From contig CAKZRQ010000012.1 in the NCBI GenBank assembly GCA_937146645.1, forward strand, positions 116,777 through 180,776: DNA of 64,000 nt. The letters are read 5' to 3'. Under the pieces are notes generated by a model that ran no database searches, was not told the origin of the DNA, and saw nothing but the letters and a program-made list of their open reading frames with translations. Below, piece by piece: positions 63,964-64,000 of this stretch (within the stretch, counting starts at the first letter, position 1; each line of letters opens with the position of its first letter). The position numbers were made by a program, and so were the translations under genes. This DNA comes from an uncultured Cyclobacteriaceae bacterium (GTDB taxonomy: Bacteria > Bacteroidota > Bacteroidia > Cytophagales > Cyclobacteriaceae).

Positions 63964-64000
63964 ATGAATAATCAAAAATCTAATTCAAGGAGAGATTTTT
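63964..64000 (+). CDS. Start of a Tat-exported protein, cut by the window edge
   Basis: An ATG at 63964 opens MNNQKSNSRRDF, which contains the SRRDF twin-arginine motif of Tat signal peptides. The gene continues past the window, so the product cannot be named. Confidence 0.6.
   Translation, partial: MNNQKSNSRRDF

Noticed and set aside
1..64000. CRISPR array, tRNA, rRNA, prophage or transposon
   Set aside because: No regular direct-repeat arrays, no cloverleaf-like sequences, no transposase, phage or integrase proteins in any frame that I can recognise.

Overview
The window looks like chromosomal DNA of a marine or environmental Bacteroidota, most likely a Cytophagales/Cyclobacteriaceae relative (inference from gene content, not from a marker gene). 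Supporting signs are many short lipoprotein signal peptides, an S46 dipeptidyl peptidase, DUF2141 and DUF2975 proteins, NIPSNAP and ThuA/sugar-dehydrogenase/cytochrome c proteins, several glycoside hydrolases and sulfatases, C-terminal beta-barrel proteins, and a few TAnnTTTG-type promoters. Most of the DNA is about 40% G+C by eye and nearly all genes lie on the minus strand. I see no rRNA, tRNA, CRISPR array, transposase, integrase or phage gene.

Layout. 0-13 kb: end of a NIPSNAP gene, a giant ThuA/dehydrogenase/cytochrome c lipoprotein, galK with a LacI regulator, an M28 peptidase, cysS, purH, a GH18 protein, and a GrpB/VOC pair. 13.2-14.4 kb: two small genes of unknown function, each bounded by inverted GTTG.../...CAAC core sites that look like integron attC cassettes. 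14.4-24.3 kb: two alpha/beta hydrolases divergent from a LuxR regulator across a perfect palindrome, then a CPBP protease, a beta-lactamase-fold hydrolase, greB, DUF418, DUF1349 and a GH26-like lipoprotein. 24.3-28 kb: an accessory-looking segment with a third cassette-like gene, a G+C-rich S9 peptidase, a MOSC gene and a repeat of the S9 5' end. 28-34 kb: GH20, then a tightly packed oxidoreductase-sugar transporter-GH43 operon that probably handles xylo-oligosaccharides. 34-39 kb: a translationally coupled set of a membrane protein with a duplicated module, a Dyp-type peroxidase and a cytochrome P450, preceded by a Tat-exported epimerase. 39-49.7 kb: S46 peptidase, outer-membrane barrel, two formylglycine-type sulfatases, AraC regulator, a second barrel and pirin. 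49.7-59 kb: a TetR-controlled exporter operon (TolC, HlyD, two ATPases equivalent to a split YbhF, DUF2141, two permeases) with GH3 at its end. 59-64 kb: a third sulfatase, a DUF2975/HTH/secreted-protein operon, a secreted orphan, and the start of a Tat-signal gene cut by the window edge.

The candidates most worth a second look are the P450-Dyp peroxidase-duplicated membrane protein operon and the integrase-less cassette loci. The TetR exporter locus also carries a repeated operator-like motif at both of its promoters.
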